This document shows, piece after piece, positions 35,701 to 48,016 of a stretch of 64,000 bases of DNA (its first letter is position 1; the number at the start of each line of letters is the position of its first letter). Source of the DNA: Ciborinia camelliae (Eukaryota > Ascomycota > Leotiomycetes > Helotiales > Sclerotiniaceae); assembly GCA_025890175.1 (NCBI GenBank), contig JANPYM010000007.1, positions 600,944 to 664,943 on the forward strand, in the 5' to 3' direction. The notes beneath the pieces are model-generated. The model searched no databases. It was not told where the DNA came from and worked only from the letters and a program-made list of their open reading frames with translations. Both the position numbers and the translations under genes were made by a program.

Positions 35701-35840
35701 TGATGGTTTTTGGCGATCTAGAGGAGAAAGTGACGAAGTATAAGGAACGCTTAAAGGCCCTTGGGGAAAATGTCTCTGATGATGAGGATGAAGAAGATGA
35801 TGAGGAAGACGAGGAAGAAGACGAGTCTGGCGTGGATTGA
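32715..35840 (+). CDS. USO1: Vesicle tethering protein Uso1/p115 (5 exons)
   Basis: Exons 32715-32741, 32828-33754, 33806-35046, 35095-35434 and 35484-35840 encode ~963 aa. After the first splice the protein reads GETISVYASRLTSSTLLEDR, the conserved start of the armadillo-type globular head. Head motifs include LGLRSFAKDYPASVASEAL, ETLLFLFNP, RNEGLSLLTYLTPSS and FRETGCVPKLSKLL. From ~residue 690 the chain is coiled coil and ends in a run of Asp/Glu followed by SGVD, the acidic tail of p115/Uso1. The protein tethers ER-derived COPII vesicles at the cis-Golgi together with Rab1/Ypt1. The tail contains three tandem 29-residue units (see repeat). The ATG at 32715 is provisional: homologues as I remember them begin a few residues earlier, so a short upstream exon may be missing. 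Everything after TIS is firm. Confidence 0.93.
35108..35368 (+). repeat. Three tandem 87-bp units in the USO1 coiled-coil exon
   Basis: Three adjacent units of exactly 29 codons (35108-35194, 35195-35281, 35282-35368) each follow the pattern E-H/N-D-R-x-x-x-DYQRQL-x-x-x-Q-x-x-AE ending VRA or VRR. They sit in exon 4 and look like an in-frame internal triplication in the coiled coil. The periodicity of 29 is close to four heptads plus one. Confidence 0.85.
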
Positions 35841-37112
35841 ATAAGAAATCTCATTTGTCTCATGTTCGAGCAGCGAGCATTGCAAAGGCGTCTAATATAC
35901 CAATCTGACATGAAATACAGCGGGTCTTGTGATATTGAGAGGCTCAAGAAATTGAAGGTTATATGAGGTGACGTAGGATATGAGAATAATCATAACCCTC
36001 GGTCCGCGCGTGGACTATTTCCATGCCAAATTCTTGATTTTCCGGGTCAATGCCAAGTTTTGAAAGTGTACGGCCAACACTGGATATCACGTTATCCATA
36101 GTCAACTCCCTAACAATTTTGTACCTATCTCATCCATATGTACAAGACGAGATTACTTCAATGTCCATACTGAATTTGGCAACTTGTATGCTTTCACTTC
36201 TGACCTGTGTTAATCTATAAATACATGTGTTTTGAGGCCTTCTAAGACGCCTTTTTTAACAGCATATATGTTGATACAGGATGAAATTACATATAAATAT
36301 GAAAGATGGGTTGACAGTTGAAAAGAAGTCAAAATTCAATACCAAAGAAGAAGTGACTTAATCTATTGGGTGGCTGTTCTGCAGTGGGAGGTTTTATCAA
36401 AGTCAAAGATGCGACTTTGAAGCTTTCCGGTGAGGCTTCTTGTCTTTCCAGTGAATAAAAAGGTAGGGAGAGGCAGGAAGAAGGTTTCTATGGCCTAGCA
36501 CAAACAATGTATCGGTGGCCTGCTATACAGGTAGCACCCTAGCTCAGCTCTGGTTTGCTTCTTAGTCTCCTTTCATTCAAACTGAGAGTATGTTGTTGGA
36601 GGCTACCATCTACTAGTGATGTCATCCGGCAAATTCGACATAAGAAAACAAAATTCTGTCTACCAGGTGCGATTCCAATATTGAAAGCTCTCGGGCTACG
36701 AAGCAGCGAGCTTTCCTGGTGCTGATGCTCTCACTGGCGTATGTCAACTCTGAAGTCTACTCCTTATTTTGGTCGCACAATGGCTTTGGGACTTTTACGT
36801 TTGTAGTCTACGCCCAATGAGGGGATTTGGGTAGAGGGTGGATCAGGAAAGCGTAAGATTGCTGGCGAAGTCACGGATAAGTTTGGATACAACGACCGTC
36901 ATGCGGTCTGATGATGGCGAGCGAAGATGCATTATGTATACATCTTCGTTGCTACATTTGGTTCAATTCCTCTTTCCATATCCAGAACAGATGAGGGTTT
37001 TCCCGTTGCCAGTAGGTATCATTTATACACATATCGGCAATATTCTATGCTAAGACGAATATCCGACATAGCTTCCATACAACATCCAATACGAAGTTGA
37101 TCTCGAGAGGCT
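35841..37112. other. Intergenic region downstream of USO1
   Basis: About 1.27 kb between convergent genes. I see no gene, tRNA or clear repeat. A 71-codon open frame on the + strand (36838-37053) has no recognisable features. Confidence 0.5.
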
Positions 37113-38054
37113 TCAGACCTGATGTGTTCGTGGAACGTCTCTATGCCAACATTTACAATGTGGATAATGATGTCCTATAAGCGCCCCGCAAATCAGAGTT
37201 CCAAGGCCAATAACATAGCTCGCTAGGGTAAAAGCATCGCCCATACTATATCCGTAGTCTTTGTTGATGGTGAAGTATACACCTAAAAAGACACTCAAAG
37301 CTATAAAGGTAGAGGATAGAGATATGATGTGAACACAACCTCGTTGCATATACATCCAAACGCTGTGTGTTTTCTCTCGCGTCATCACAAGATGTATATC
37401 GCTGGCATCTGCAGTACTGACTGTCGGACTTCTCTCGAGCCCTGGACAGAGAATCCTTCGAAAATTCGATTTTAGACTCATGAATGGAGTGCCATCGACT
37501 AGGAAGTCAAGAATATTCTCAGCAACAGCCGTCGTGTCTTTATCGAGGTGATATAAAGCAGCTTTGGAAATACTATCATTCTGAAGTAGTTCATATTCGA
37601 TTTGATCAATGACTTCGGTTCGAGTAGGTTTCTGATGGGCATTGCTCATGAAATGTGCCACAATGCGGTTTAGGGAGCGTGGCTGTCTCAACAACCGTGT
37701 CAAATTCCTCGTGGTCGTTGTTACTGCAGAGATGTTGAGATTTGCGACATAATTTTGTAGAAGTCGACGTAAGTTTCGAAGTAATCTGTCCTGCTGGACG
37801 TTGATCATTGCAAAAGAAACGAGCTCATTGAATTCGGCATCTTGAGTAAGTGCTGATACAAAAGTAGGAACCAATGTGTAGGACTCTGCATAATACGAAG
37901 TAGATGTGCTAGATGCCGAGTCCATGATTCTTTCAATTTCGAATATTGATAGGTCGTCATCCATGTCGATGTCTTCGCCGAGACCCTTTGAAACGATAAG
38001 AGCTCCTCTGTCCCTGATTTGTGATTCAAATTCAAGAACGTTCTCAGCAAGCAT
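37113..38054 (-). CDS. Uncharacterised protein with two C-terminal transmembrane segments
   Basis: A single uninterrupted frame of 313 codons runs from ATG at 38054 (MLAENVLEFESQIRDRGALI). In-frame stops lie a few codons upstream, which supports this start. The N-terminal ~235 residues are polar and helical (YYAESYTLVPTFVSALT, LRRLLQNYVANLNIS, NLTRLLRQPRSLNRIVAHFM). Two hydrophobic spans follow at ~238-261 (IISLSSTFIALSVFLGVYF) and ~272-293 (FTLASYVIGLGTLICGALIG). The C-terminus has HHYPHCKCWHR. I do not recognise the family. It may be a fungal-specific membrane protein. It is convergent with USO1; upstream is an 857-bp region shared with the divergent 564-aa protein gene. Confidence 0.75.
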   Translation of the reverse strand: MLAENVLEFESQIRDRGALIVSKGLGEDIDMDDDLSIFEIERIMDSASSTSTSYYAESYTLVPTFVSALTQDAEFNELVSFAMINVQQDRLLRNLRRLLQNYVANLNISAVTTTTRNLTRLLRQPRSLNRIVAHFMSNAHQKPTRTEVIDQIEYELLQNDSISKAALYHLDKDTTAVAENILDFLVDGTPFMSLKSNFRRILCPGLERSPTVSTADASDIHLVMTREKTHSVWMYMQRGCVHIISLSSTFIALSVFLGVYFTINKDYGYSMGDAFTLASYVIGLGTLICGALIGHHYPHCKCWHRDVPRTHQV

Positions 38055-38911
38055 GATGGCAAAACAGTATCCGCTCCTATCTCATTCCACGCATTTCTAT
38101 ATCTCTTGGAATGCACGTATATGGGATATGATCGCTAGGAATAGCGGTGCATGCATATATTATCGCTGATTGACTATGAATATTCTAAAGGAAATGAAAA
38201 GGCTCCAGGATTTATCACATTCAGCTGTGGCTGTACACTTGATCCCTCGGCTTGCATCATGTACAACCAAAGTACATTCATAGATTACACGCAACTTAAG
38301 CAGCCACACTAGAAGGCCTGGTATAATGGCAGAGTCGGCTGGTAAAGGATGTAGAGATTGTAGGTGTGTATCAAGATCACATGCTTGAACTTTCGCCAGA
38401 TTATTGGCTGGTTGAGATATGAATACAACTTTGCAACTTTGCAGCTTCAAACAAACCACGTACCACACGTCCACATAACATATGTTGAGACGATCACAGA
38501 GCATTCCATAGGTACGCAACTTTAGAGATTTTCTAACTTGCATTGCTGATAGCTCCTTCCTCGAGCTTTAAATGTTCGAAAGTACCTGGGTAGACATACA
38601 GATATCAGAATAGGAAAACCAACCCCTTTTGTGAAAGAAAAAGTAATATATATGTTCGGAGCTTATTCATGTTTTATAACAATGAATCCTTTCACGCCTA
38701 CAGTAGAAATATATCTCGTACCGTCTGTACTCTGTATTCGAAATTGTACATTTTCTGGCTTTTGATTCTACTGTACCTGTCCCGACTGTAGGGAACATCT
38801 TAACCTGGCGAGGCGGGGTTAATCTTGCTTGACGCGTCAAAATTATAGCATCGCGAAACCCCACAATCCCATTCTCAACTCCACTTCCACTTCCACTTCC
38901 ACATCGCCAAA
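38055..38911. promoter_or_regulatory. Divergent intergenic region upstream of the membrane protein and 564-aa protein genes
   Basis: About 860 bp between divergent genes. Just before the + strand ATG there is a short CTTCCA hexamer repeat (38884-38900) in a CT/CA-rich leader. A 127-codon minus-strand frame (38160-38543) was considered and not accepted: no homology, biased composition. Confidence 0.5.
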
Positions 38912-40724
38912 ATGAGTTCTCCGTCTTCATTTTACACAGCTTTGGATTCTCCATGGTCATCCAGTCCAAAAACTTTAATGGCAGATGGCACAAATGAAAG
39001 TGGAAGTTCCTTAGAACAACCACAGTATTGCCAAGCGAATCAAATATCTCGTGAAATTGAGGATCATGTTAAGATATACTTCGATGAGCTGATGTGTATG
39101 TATTTATATTTTGACAGGATCCATCTTGATCGAATACATACTTGTACTTACATATTGAATAGACAACCAAGCTCTCATCTTACTCTCCGATGTCCTTACT
39201 TCTGGCATTTCACATACAAACGCAACCTCAAAAGCTGCCTGTATACCAACCCCTAAATTCTTACAAATAGCCAGCACATTACTTGTACATCCGATTTCCA
39301 CAACTCGCGCCAAGAATGAAAACGTCGAAGTAGCCTCGAGATCTATTACGCTTTTACGAAATACCCTTACCGAAATCGGTCCTAAGAATGCCAATCTAAA
39401 GAAAGCATTTTCTTTCGAAGCAAGCAAATACGCCCGACGGCGTTCTCACGATGGAGATAGTAGTTCGAACAGTGATGATGATGATATAAAAGGTGTTGTT
39501 TCTCAAAACGGACTATGGAGATGCGCCAAGGACTTTTGGCAGATTGTGGGTTGGTCATTTAACTGCAGCGTTAGATATCCAAAGCGGTGGAGATATTGGA
39601 AGATTCTTTTGGAGTACCTGTTAGATGTTCTGGATGCAGATTGGCACGAACGAGAAGCTATGGATGACACAGCATTCAAGGCCAAGTTTGATCAGAAAAA
39701 AGAGGCCGGGAAGCTCTCCCCTGGTCATGAATTACTTCAAGATTCATTACTGGCACAATATCTATGCGGGTCTAGTCATAATCGCAACGGCAACGCTGTT
39801 AGGCGGATTGTTAAGGCAGCCTTTGCGGATGGCTCTGCGCAATCCATGAAAGCATATCCGGAGATTTTTGAGAACGAGACTAAAGACATCAAAAAAAATG
39901 TGTCACAAAAGAGGAAATGGGATGACCACCAAAATATCAAGGAGATGGGCTTTGGTGATTACGATGAGGAGGAGGAAGAAATCGCATCTGATACATCAGT
40001 AGATTCCGAAGAATCATCTCAAAAGCCAAATAAAAAAGGAAACCCAGCCTACTCCTCCACAATAGGAGACCCAGACTCCATTCGCTTGCGTCAGCGAGTC
40101 ATAACTCTGGTAAGGAATTTCCCTCTATTGTCATTTAAAGTTGTATACTAAGCTTCGCAGCTATCCCGCGCATCTGTGGTCCTCCCACAAAAGTTCGTGC
40201 CCGTAACCGATCTCTACAACCTCCTTGCAGAGTTCACCACAGCACTTCCTATCGCATCGTTTTCCCTTCTCCTCAATATCTCAGTAACATCCCCTTTCCC
40301 CCCCGAGGTCCTCATCTCTCTCATGCAATTATTATGCTGTCGCTATCTTCCTAAATCCGCGCCCCTTCCTCACGACCTCGAAAATTCTACCAACGATTCA
40401 CTCACGCAACCAATCCTCGAAATCTGTTATCTACCATGGTGTCCAATGACTTCCTCCGTTGAGGACAATGCCAAATATTCAATCTTGGTGGAAAATCTAT
40501 TTCGCCTATTTTTGACTAGTTGTGAAGCGAGTCATACACCTAATTTAGATGATGCGATCGAAAAGGGGATCAGTGCAAGGGAGAAGAAGTGCAAGATAGA
40601 TGGGAGACGGAAGGTAGATGCTGCCATGAAGAAAGAGGAAGAAGTTGCAAAGATCTTCCTCGACGCAAGTTCAATGAGACTGAGGAGTTTAATAGACTGG
40701 ATAGAAGAAGTATGCAGTGTCTAA
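38912..40724 (+). CDS. Uncharacterised conserved-looking 564-aa protein (3 exons)
   Basis: Exons 38912-39095, 39163-40109 and 40161-40724 splice in frame across 67-nt (GTATGT, AATAG) and 51-nt (GTAAGG, CGCAG) introns. The N-terminus is Ser-rich (MSSPSSFYTALDSPW). A helical domain follows with YNQALILLSDVLTSGI, SRSITLLRNTLTEIGPKNA and a Trp-rich block WQIVGWSFNCSVRYPKRW with LLEYLLDVLDADWHER. The middle has an acidic, probably disordered linker (DYDEEEEEIASD). The last ~185 residues are helical again (FVPVTDLYNLLAEF, NLFRLFLTSCEASH, RRKVDAAMKKEEEVAKIFLD). I do not recognise a named family. The clean splicing and protein-like composition across all three exons make it a real gene. No signal peptide or TM is seen. 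Confidence 0.82.
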
Positions 40725-41072
40725 GGAGGAAGTTAATATCGTACTGGACTTGAGATTATGCGATTGAATGGGTTTATGGTAGCAAGGAGTCTGCGGGTTA
40801 TTGGAGTTATCTAATGATACCATCTGCTGTTGGGTTGCCTGTCAAGGGAAATTGTAGGTCGATGTAAGCCTATATACATCCTGTAGCTCATTATTGTCAT
40901 CACCGCGATATGGCATTCAAGGAACCTTGTATAATGAATGGTTAAGCAATCCGTGAAGTCCAAACTGTTTTTGTTTTTCATGAAAGAACAGGAAAATTAC
41001 AGAATGGGCGAGAACACTTTTGGCTTCCTATATGGCTTCATGCTGGAGTATCATTGCTATAATATTAATACA
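40725..41072. other. Intergenic spacer between convergent genes
   Basis: This 348-bp spacer holds the 3' ends of the 564-aa protein gene and the NDUFAF2-like gene. Nothing else is seen. Confidence 0.55.
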
Positions 41073-41776
41073 TTACCTCCTCGCTGCTGGCATATCATTC
41101 GGATCCCAAGCCCGAGGTTGCCACTCTTCACTAGGTCCTCCTTTTGCCTTTTTCCACGGATCATCCTTATACTTCTTCTCCTCTCTCGGTTGCGCCTCCG
41201 CATCATGCCGTATATCTCCTCTCGCAGGCTTCTCCGTAGCTACCACATCCTCCTTCTCCATCTCTCCACTCCCCCTCACAACATCATCCGCCCTCCCCTC
41301 TCCATCCCCAATCCGTGGAGCCAGCCCATTCGACTTCGGCCTCTCCAAAAAACTCGCCTTCGCATTCCACCTCTCATCCGCCTGTCTCGCTAATATCTTC
41401 AGCCGCTCCTGTCTCGCCACATCCCCGACCAGTTCCTCGATGCTCGGCGCGTCGGCCCGTGTGTGTCGCAGCCATTGGTGCCATTGGGGACTTATTTTCA
41501 CGTCGGAATATTGCGTCGTGGGTGGCGTTTGCATGATTCGTCGCATGCGCCCGCTGGTTATGGCGTCCCGGAATTCCCAGAATGTGTTGTTTTGGAGGTC
41601 GAGACCTAGGGGAAGGGGAGAGGGGCCTTAGTTAGTTGGGGAATAGAGGGGGTGGGGAGGGGAAGGGTGAGGGAGAGCGGGAACAAACCGATGAAGAAAC
41701 GTTTTCGCCATGGGAGACGCAGCGCTTTCCATCTATACCATGCTTTCCGAATGGGTGATAAAGGTTGTGTAGACAT
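41073..41776 (-). CDS. NDUFA12/NDUFAF2 (mimitin)-like complex I assembly factor (2 exons)
   Basis: Minus-strand exons 41776-41689 and 41605-41073, with an 83-nt intron (GTTTGT donor, CCTAG acceptor), encode 206 aa. Splicing splits a Gly codon and yields WRKRFFIGLDLQNNTFWEF, matching the NDUFA12-domain core; the downstream block has GRMRRIMQTPP and ISPQWHQWLRHTRADAPS, both diagnostic. The C-terminal ~100 residues are polar and low-complexity, ending PRAWDPNDMPAARR. Length above the ~145 residues of the NDUFA12 subunit and the charged tail point to the assembly factor NDUFAF2 (B17.2L/mimitin) rather than the structural subunit. It acts in the mitochondrion in late complex I assembly. The ATG at 41776 gives MSTQPLSPIRKAWYRWKAL. 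The domain is certain; the paralogue assignment is likely. Confidence 0.88.
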
Positions 41777-44700
41777 TGTGATATTATATTACACCACGGG
41801 GTTTTATCGAGGTGAAATCGAGAGCTTTGCTTTGCTTTGCCTTGCTGAGCTTTGCTGAGCTTGCTTGCTGATGATGTATTATTATATTTGATTGGATACT
41901 CGAGTACCTAATAATTGAATGGAACTTCTTCAGCCTTATGGATAAATCGAAAGAGAAATCCCCCGAGGTTTACCCCCCGCCAATTAAACGCCGGGGAAAA
42001 CAAATAATGCAGTTCTTGGAGGTTTGGCACAGGAATACCCTGGTACAATACCTGAGGTGCCCAGTAGACCATGCATCGAAAAATACCTATAAGCATGACT
42101 CGAACACTTCCTCTTCTTTGGAAATGTTGATTAGGTAATCATTCGATATTACCTAGGTAGGTATTTTGAGCCGACCTCGAAGCCCCCGGCCTTGATGGTT
42201 TTTATTACCCAGAGCTCATTGATTCATTTTTTTTACAGTATTTGTATTTACATGATGACTAATATAATGTTGTGTGGTGTGATGTTAAAATACAAAATAC
42301 ATGTGTATGAGTATTTCAATCATTCCTTGAATTTGAGTGATTTGAATTTCGATGCAAGACCTTCCAGGTTTCTCGTTGAGTATATACATACCTAGGTAGG
42401 CACTGTCAATATTGTATTGTATTTTTCTGTATACCCAAGGGGTACTTAGGTACCTTAATAACTCTTCTCAGAAGGTTGTATGTATTCCTTGATATTGTGT
42501 ATTAGGTGAGGTTATCGTAATTTGTGATTCGTGAGGTTAAAGTTTTCAATATTTCGATAAGTTCCCGGTGGCGACCTCGAAAGCGGTGCCCCGCTTCTTA
42601 TCTGGCTACCGGTATTTACCAAAAAACGTCCCCCCCTTCATTAATCATTTCAGGTTTGAACTTTTTGATTATGAAAATTTGATTTGATTCGCATAGGTAT
42701 CGGGTAATACGAAGATGAATCTCCATCTTCAGGTTCATTATATTAGATGACATGATATGACATGTTCATCGTTGATACTCGTGTTCTAGTTTACTCATGG
42801 GCATTGCACTTGTGCAGCCTTCGCCGTCATATCCAGTCACCATGTCATCTCGAGCACAACATCTTCCATCGAATGGTTCGAATACAAATGGAGGCAGCAG
42901 CACAATCGAAGTCTATTCCACTCTTCGAGATTGCCAAGTCTTCGTCATCGATTATTTAGGGGCAATGCATTCAAGATCTTGACAGACATTGGGCTTAACA
43001 TACGAAGGTCGCTGACCATTTCTTTAGCATTACGCAGCTCGTACCTGCAACTCACAAGTCGATGGCTGTCTTTTTACAAACAAACATCTGTCAATGCATG
43101 TGCATAGAATACCGAAAATACACAGATGCCCGACGCATCTAACCCTTCAGGGAGAATTGTTCCAACATCTAAGACCGAGAATTCCATCAAAACCTGATAC
43201 TGTCTCCAACAACCTTGGAAGTCTCGAATGACGTTTGCGCCTACATCTCAACATTAGCAATCAACGCCGAAGTTTTTGAATTGGGAATACCAATTCAGCC
43301 GCCGACATGAACGAAACCCCGAAACCCCGAAATTTCTATCAATAGAACGGAGATAACCTCACAATTGCTTCGTTATTGGAAGAACTGTAACGTTGTAAAT
43401 GAAAGGGAGATTCCGGAGGAAAATATGATGTCCCTGAGATGCAGCCAAAAAAAAATTGAATGTTCCAGACTCAAAAATATTTTCCTGGCGGGACGCCCCG
43501 AAACTTATCTCGCTCAACTCCTTATGAGGAAGAATCCAGAACATTACTATATCGAGCTACGGGGATCGGTGAATGCCCTCTATTAGGAAATTATATCCGA
43601 ATCCATCGCGTAAGGCAATGGAGGACGACATTCCAATGTGGCTTGCTTAAGCCTTACAGCCATGGTAACTTTGGCATGCCTGCCATGCGATGAGGGAACG
43701 ATTCCGGCATGTAAGGCGGAACCGAGGAGGAGATTACCGGATTACTTTTCCATGCGGATATGCGGGGACTATGTATGTGCCGTAAGACTCTTCCAGATGC
43801 TTGGGAATCAATCTTTGGGTCAAGTTGTACAGAATGGGGAAATGAAGGAGTCGCATATTGGGAATAGGAAGGCAGGAATACGAAACTGAAATGAATGCTC
43901 AGCCGGCTCAACTGAATGTTCAATTTAAATCAGGACACCGCGGTCGAAATTGTCTGAATTAATCCCACAATATGCAATATTCATATTTGCTCCCCAAAAA
44001 GAATGACGGCGTAGTGCATATGTACGCCATGTAACATTATGCACTGCGCATGCTTTTCGAAGATTCTTTTCGTGCAATGGAAAGATTTCTTCGTGTTGTG
44101 TATCCCCAATTTCACGGCGATGCCGGCGAAGATAATTGGGAGACCATCACATTACTTTCCGCGTATCGAAAACTATTTGTGTTTTATTACAAGTTGAAAG
44201 TATACCTGATGGTGCGCCGTAGCCATGCAACACCAATTCTTAGAACAAACCGGGGCATATTTCCCCAAATGCGGTATAATATTATTTTCCGGCCCCTACC
44301 TGCATACGGATTTTTTTCGCTCACTCCGAAGATTCATGGCTGTTGGGTGTATTCGAGGCTTTAGTGCATGCACAACGGCAAAAACAGTGGCTGTGCATGT
44401 ACATTGCATTGCATTGCACCCCTGGAAACGCTGATCTTTTTTCCAGATCGAATTTTTTGATCTTCAAGATTCGCGTGGGGCAACGGAATGTTGGCGTTTT
44501 TTTTTTCTTCTTCTTTTTCTTTTTCTTTTTGCGGGGAAGTGTGGCTGTTGCTTCTCTCATCTGTCAACGTACGTTTACTAGGTACGTTATCTGTCGCTTG
44601 GTACTAGGTACAGTATCGCCTACCACCTCCACGCTGCAGTGATATTTTCTCACATCAGCTTCCCATGGGTCTTGCTTGATAGATATGATGGATATCGTAT

Positions 44701-45048
44701 TTGGGTTCCCTCCACAGGTTGATATTGCGGTTTGCATGTATCATGATGTGCCTGCAGTAGTGTGAAGTACCTACCTACATACAGCAAAACCCCTCTCTCT
44801 ATTTGATAATGATGGATTTTTAGAGCTAAGAAAAAAAAGTGAGGGGTATTCTTATGGGGAGGGGCGTTCCGGCTAACCCGACCGGATAGTAAGGTATTTT
44901 GATATAGGATTATAGTAGAAAGCCTGTGTGAGGGTTGCATTATATTGAATACCGACGTTGACATAGGGGGTCTGGATTAATAGATGATGCGAAAATTACC
45001 TGTTGGGCAGAGCGCAGCTGATCTTTTTTAGTTTGAGGGCTGGCTTGT

Positions 45049-45160
45049 AGGCCTTCGGAGCCTAGGCTTTAGGATTAAAGCCTATGCTTCGGGATTGTCC
45101 ATAGGGCTTCAGCCTATACTTCAGTGTCATTTATAAGGGCTTCAGCCTATATCTAGGCTC
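45049..45160. repeat. Imperfect direct repeats (AGGGCTTCAGCCTATA)
   Basis: Two exact 16-nt copies lie at 45103-45118 and 45136-45151, 33 bp apart, and related partial units (GGCCTTCGGAGCCTAGG, AAGCCTATGCTTCGGG) precede them. The core GGCTTCAGCC is itself nearly palindromic. No coding role is apparent. Confidence 0.65.
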
Positions 45161-47880
45161 CTCACCGCCTGACGCACGAGCTTTCTCGGACTGTACCTAG
45201 GATGCGATAAGAGATGCGATAAGAGTCACTTTAATCGTACTGCGAAATGACTGACGATTTGAACAAGAATAAGAATAAGAATCATCTAATATCCCATTGA
45301 TCACTCGGTTGTTTCCTAGGAAATAGAAAATCCGCATTCGTATCGCGATCATAGGTAGCTATCTATGAGTCACCTAGATTGAACAAAGCCGATCAGGTTT
45401 ATGACTCCTTGCCAGGATCGATGGTTGGATTCAAGGTGAGTATTCGACTGGCAGTGGGTTAAAAAGTTAGGTACGAACTTGAAAAACTGTTGGGCGTCCA
45501 GCTCGCGGTGAATCTGATTTGGGAACCTATTCGGTAGCCGTGAGTTACGGGATATGGATAAGGGGAAGGAGTCACAAAAGACTCGGGGGCTCCTAGGTAC
45601 GAATATGGAAATCAAATCATGAGGACTACAGTGCCTACCTAGGTCATTCTTGACTCATGAAGACTTTTATTAACTCTGTTCTATTCTGTTCCAAAGACTT
45701 CTTAGCACTAGCATCGGTCGGTGGTAGAATCTCTTTTCTTTTTTCTTTATGGGAGTTGTAATTAAATTGGCAAGTCAGCTACCTACTTACTATTACTACC
45801 TACTAGGTCGTGCAGATGTAGCTATGTACTAGTAGAGATCCGAATATATGGATATTCTAGAAATGCCAAATTCCATCTCTCAGTTAAAAAGGGGGGGTCT
45901 TCGATAGGCCCCTCAGCCACTACAGGGACCATAGCACTTTTTTGCCCACCAACTCATGGAAATTTGCATGATCTTCATGGAGATTTTACTTTGAGCATGG
46001 TAAAATCCCATGCTTGGGATCACATACGGAGAACGATGAATCTGACCGTGCAGGAATACCCGACTAGGGTGGTGATCCCAAGGGAGTAACGGGATCCCCA
46101 GTTAGAGATCAAGGTCGATGCAACAGTAAGCTGAGGAAAATGGAGTGCCGGTATTCATGGTATGGTATAGTAGGTATCCATGGTATAATGACAAATAAAG
46201 AATTTCGGAATAGAATCTATACCTAGGTAGGGATTTGAATTTGAATTTGAATTAAATCAGTGTAACGTTGGGGATTTGAATGGATACAGTACCGGTACTA
46301 CCGGACCGGTCGGTTCCCTCCTTGGAATTATAAATGGAGGAATGAATTGATGGATGGGTTCATGTTACAAAAAAAAAGTCTTGCTTGTAGATGGATGTAC
46401 CAACCAAATAGGAAAAAAGATACAGTACCTACTACCTATCTAGTATAGATACCTAGGTAAATAATTATTTCTCAAACCACCTGATTAATAAATCCAGACC
46501 TCAATTTCATATGCTACCTAGGTAGGACTCACACATCTTGTGGCTGTGCTCTGCCTGGCGCCATGGAATATCCGAGAACGGCGTAGAAGAATCCTTTATT
46601 CCAACTGGTTCTTTGTTTTCCCATGGAAAAAGCTTATGCAACCTACGCACCCTCAAAATTGGAATCGGATTTTTGCGTGGGATTATTGGAGAAAGCAGCG
46701 CTTACAAATCCGTTTTTTCGGGTCGTACACGCATCTCCTCGGAAAATGTCAGGTGGCTTGTGGCTTGCGCGTCACTCACTTCATTTGGATATGTGTGATG
46801 AAATGTATTTGATGGATTATAGTATAGGTACCTAGGTAGGTATAGAAACGTGTAACTAGGTAAATAATAAGTAGGGAGAATTCAAATCGGGATTTTCGGA
46901 GTTTGGAATTGCTTTTTTGGGGTATGATCCACAATAAAACGTTAGATATCTAGCCTAGTAGATACCCTAGTACCTTAAACGTTCGAACGGTCTTGATGGG
47001 ATTTGCAGGTGATCCATGTAAAACCATTTACTTTCCGCGCGCGAATCTTATGTCCATAGGAGTCGGACAAGTATTCCCCGAGGAGATAGGAGATAACATC
47101 TATAGCATCAGAGGTAGCATAATCAAGAATCGGTCGCATCCAATGGTGGTGTGGTACACCTAAGGTGTGGTGGTGGTGGTGGTGTGGCTGTGGCTGTACT
47201 GTACTGTTACAAATATACTTACGTATACTACCTAATAAGGTTGGTACCACTTCAAAATGCCGGGTGCTTGGTAGTATGACGCTATAGAGGTAGGTACCTA
47301 GTAGGTGAGTCTTGGCACTCCCTCGCGAAGTTTGCCAAGTTCTAATTCATCTAGTTAGTCTTAATTGGGTATGATTCGAGGTTACTAGGTAGACTAGACG
47401 GGTACTGATCTAGGTACCTAGGTGCACATCATATTATTGGAACCCCTCATTATCGTCACCGATGTACAGCCAAACTACTAGGTAATTAAATAGTAAAATA
47501 ATAAAATGCTTCAAAAGAAGGGTTCTCCCTCCCTCATCCTTCTCATCCTACCTATCTATGATAGATACCTATTAATTATATTATAATCTTGATCTTTGAT
47601 CAATTCATTTACAATTATTTTATTCATCATCATCAAATCATCAATCATCACCTGTCTCCAGATAAAAGTGTCACCAGTCATCATTTCCATTCCATCTGAA
47701 AAGCACACCACTTAACTACCTGGGTACCTACCTACCTCGTACCTACTTATCAAAAACTTAAGACTCGAGAACACCCCAGATATAAAATTCAAGAATATAC
47801 CAACATTACATTCAACAACCTTCACAGCAACTGAGAGTAATAAAACAATTTAAATCTGCTGACCTCGGATGATTTGATTA

Positions 47881-48000
47881 CACATCAGACATTTACAATT
47901 ACAACTATAATTACAATTACAATTACAATTACCTACAATTACATCGGTTCTATTTCTTTCCAAAAGATACTACCACACTACCACTGCCACTGCCACTGCC
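47881..48000 (+). repeat. CAATTA and TGCCAC short tandem repeats in the transcription factor leader
   Basis: ACAATT-type hexamers (about 47888-47943) are followed by a CCACTG/TGCCAC hexamer run (about 47974-48001). They lie just upstream of the probable 5'-UTR intron and so would be in the transcript leader. Confidence 0.7.
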
Positions 48001-48016
48001 ACCTCTAAGAAAAAAG

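Noticed and set aside
38160..38543. 127-codon minus-strand frame in the divergent spacer
   Set aside because: No recognisable domain, no splice partners, and it would occupy a shared promoter region.
40938..41631. Two long + strand frames opposite the NDUFAF2-like gene
   Set aside because: The minus-strand gene has diagnostic NDUFA12-domain motifs and a working splice; the + frames are Ser/Leu/Pro-rich mirrors.
43313..43335. AACCCCGAAACCCCGAAA resembling telomere repeat
   Set aside because: Only two imperfect copies and not the TTAGGG unit of filamentous fungi.
44321..44642. Frames with polylysine/polyphenylalanine on both strands
   Set aside because: They arise from a T/C-rich run near 44496-44530.
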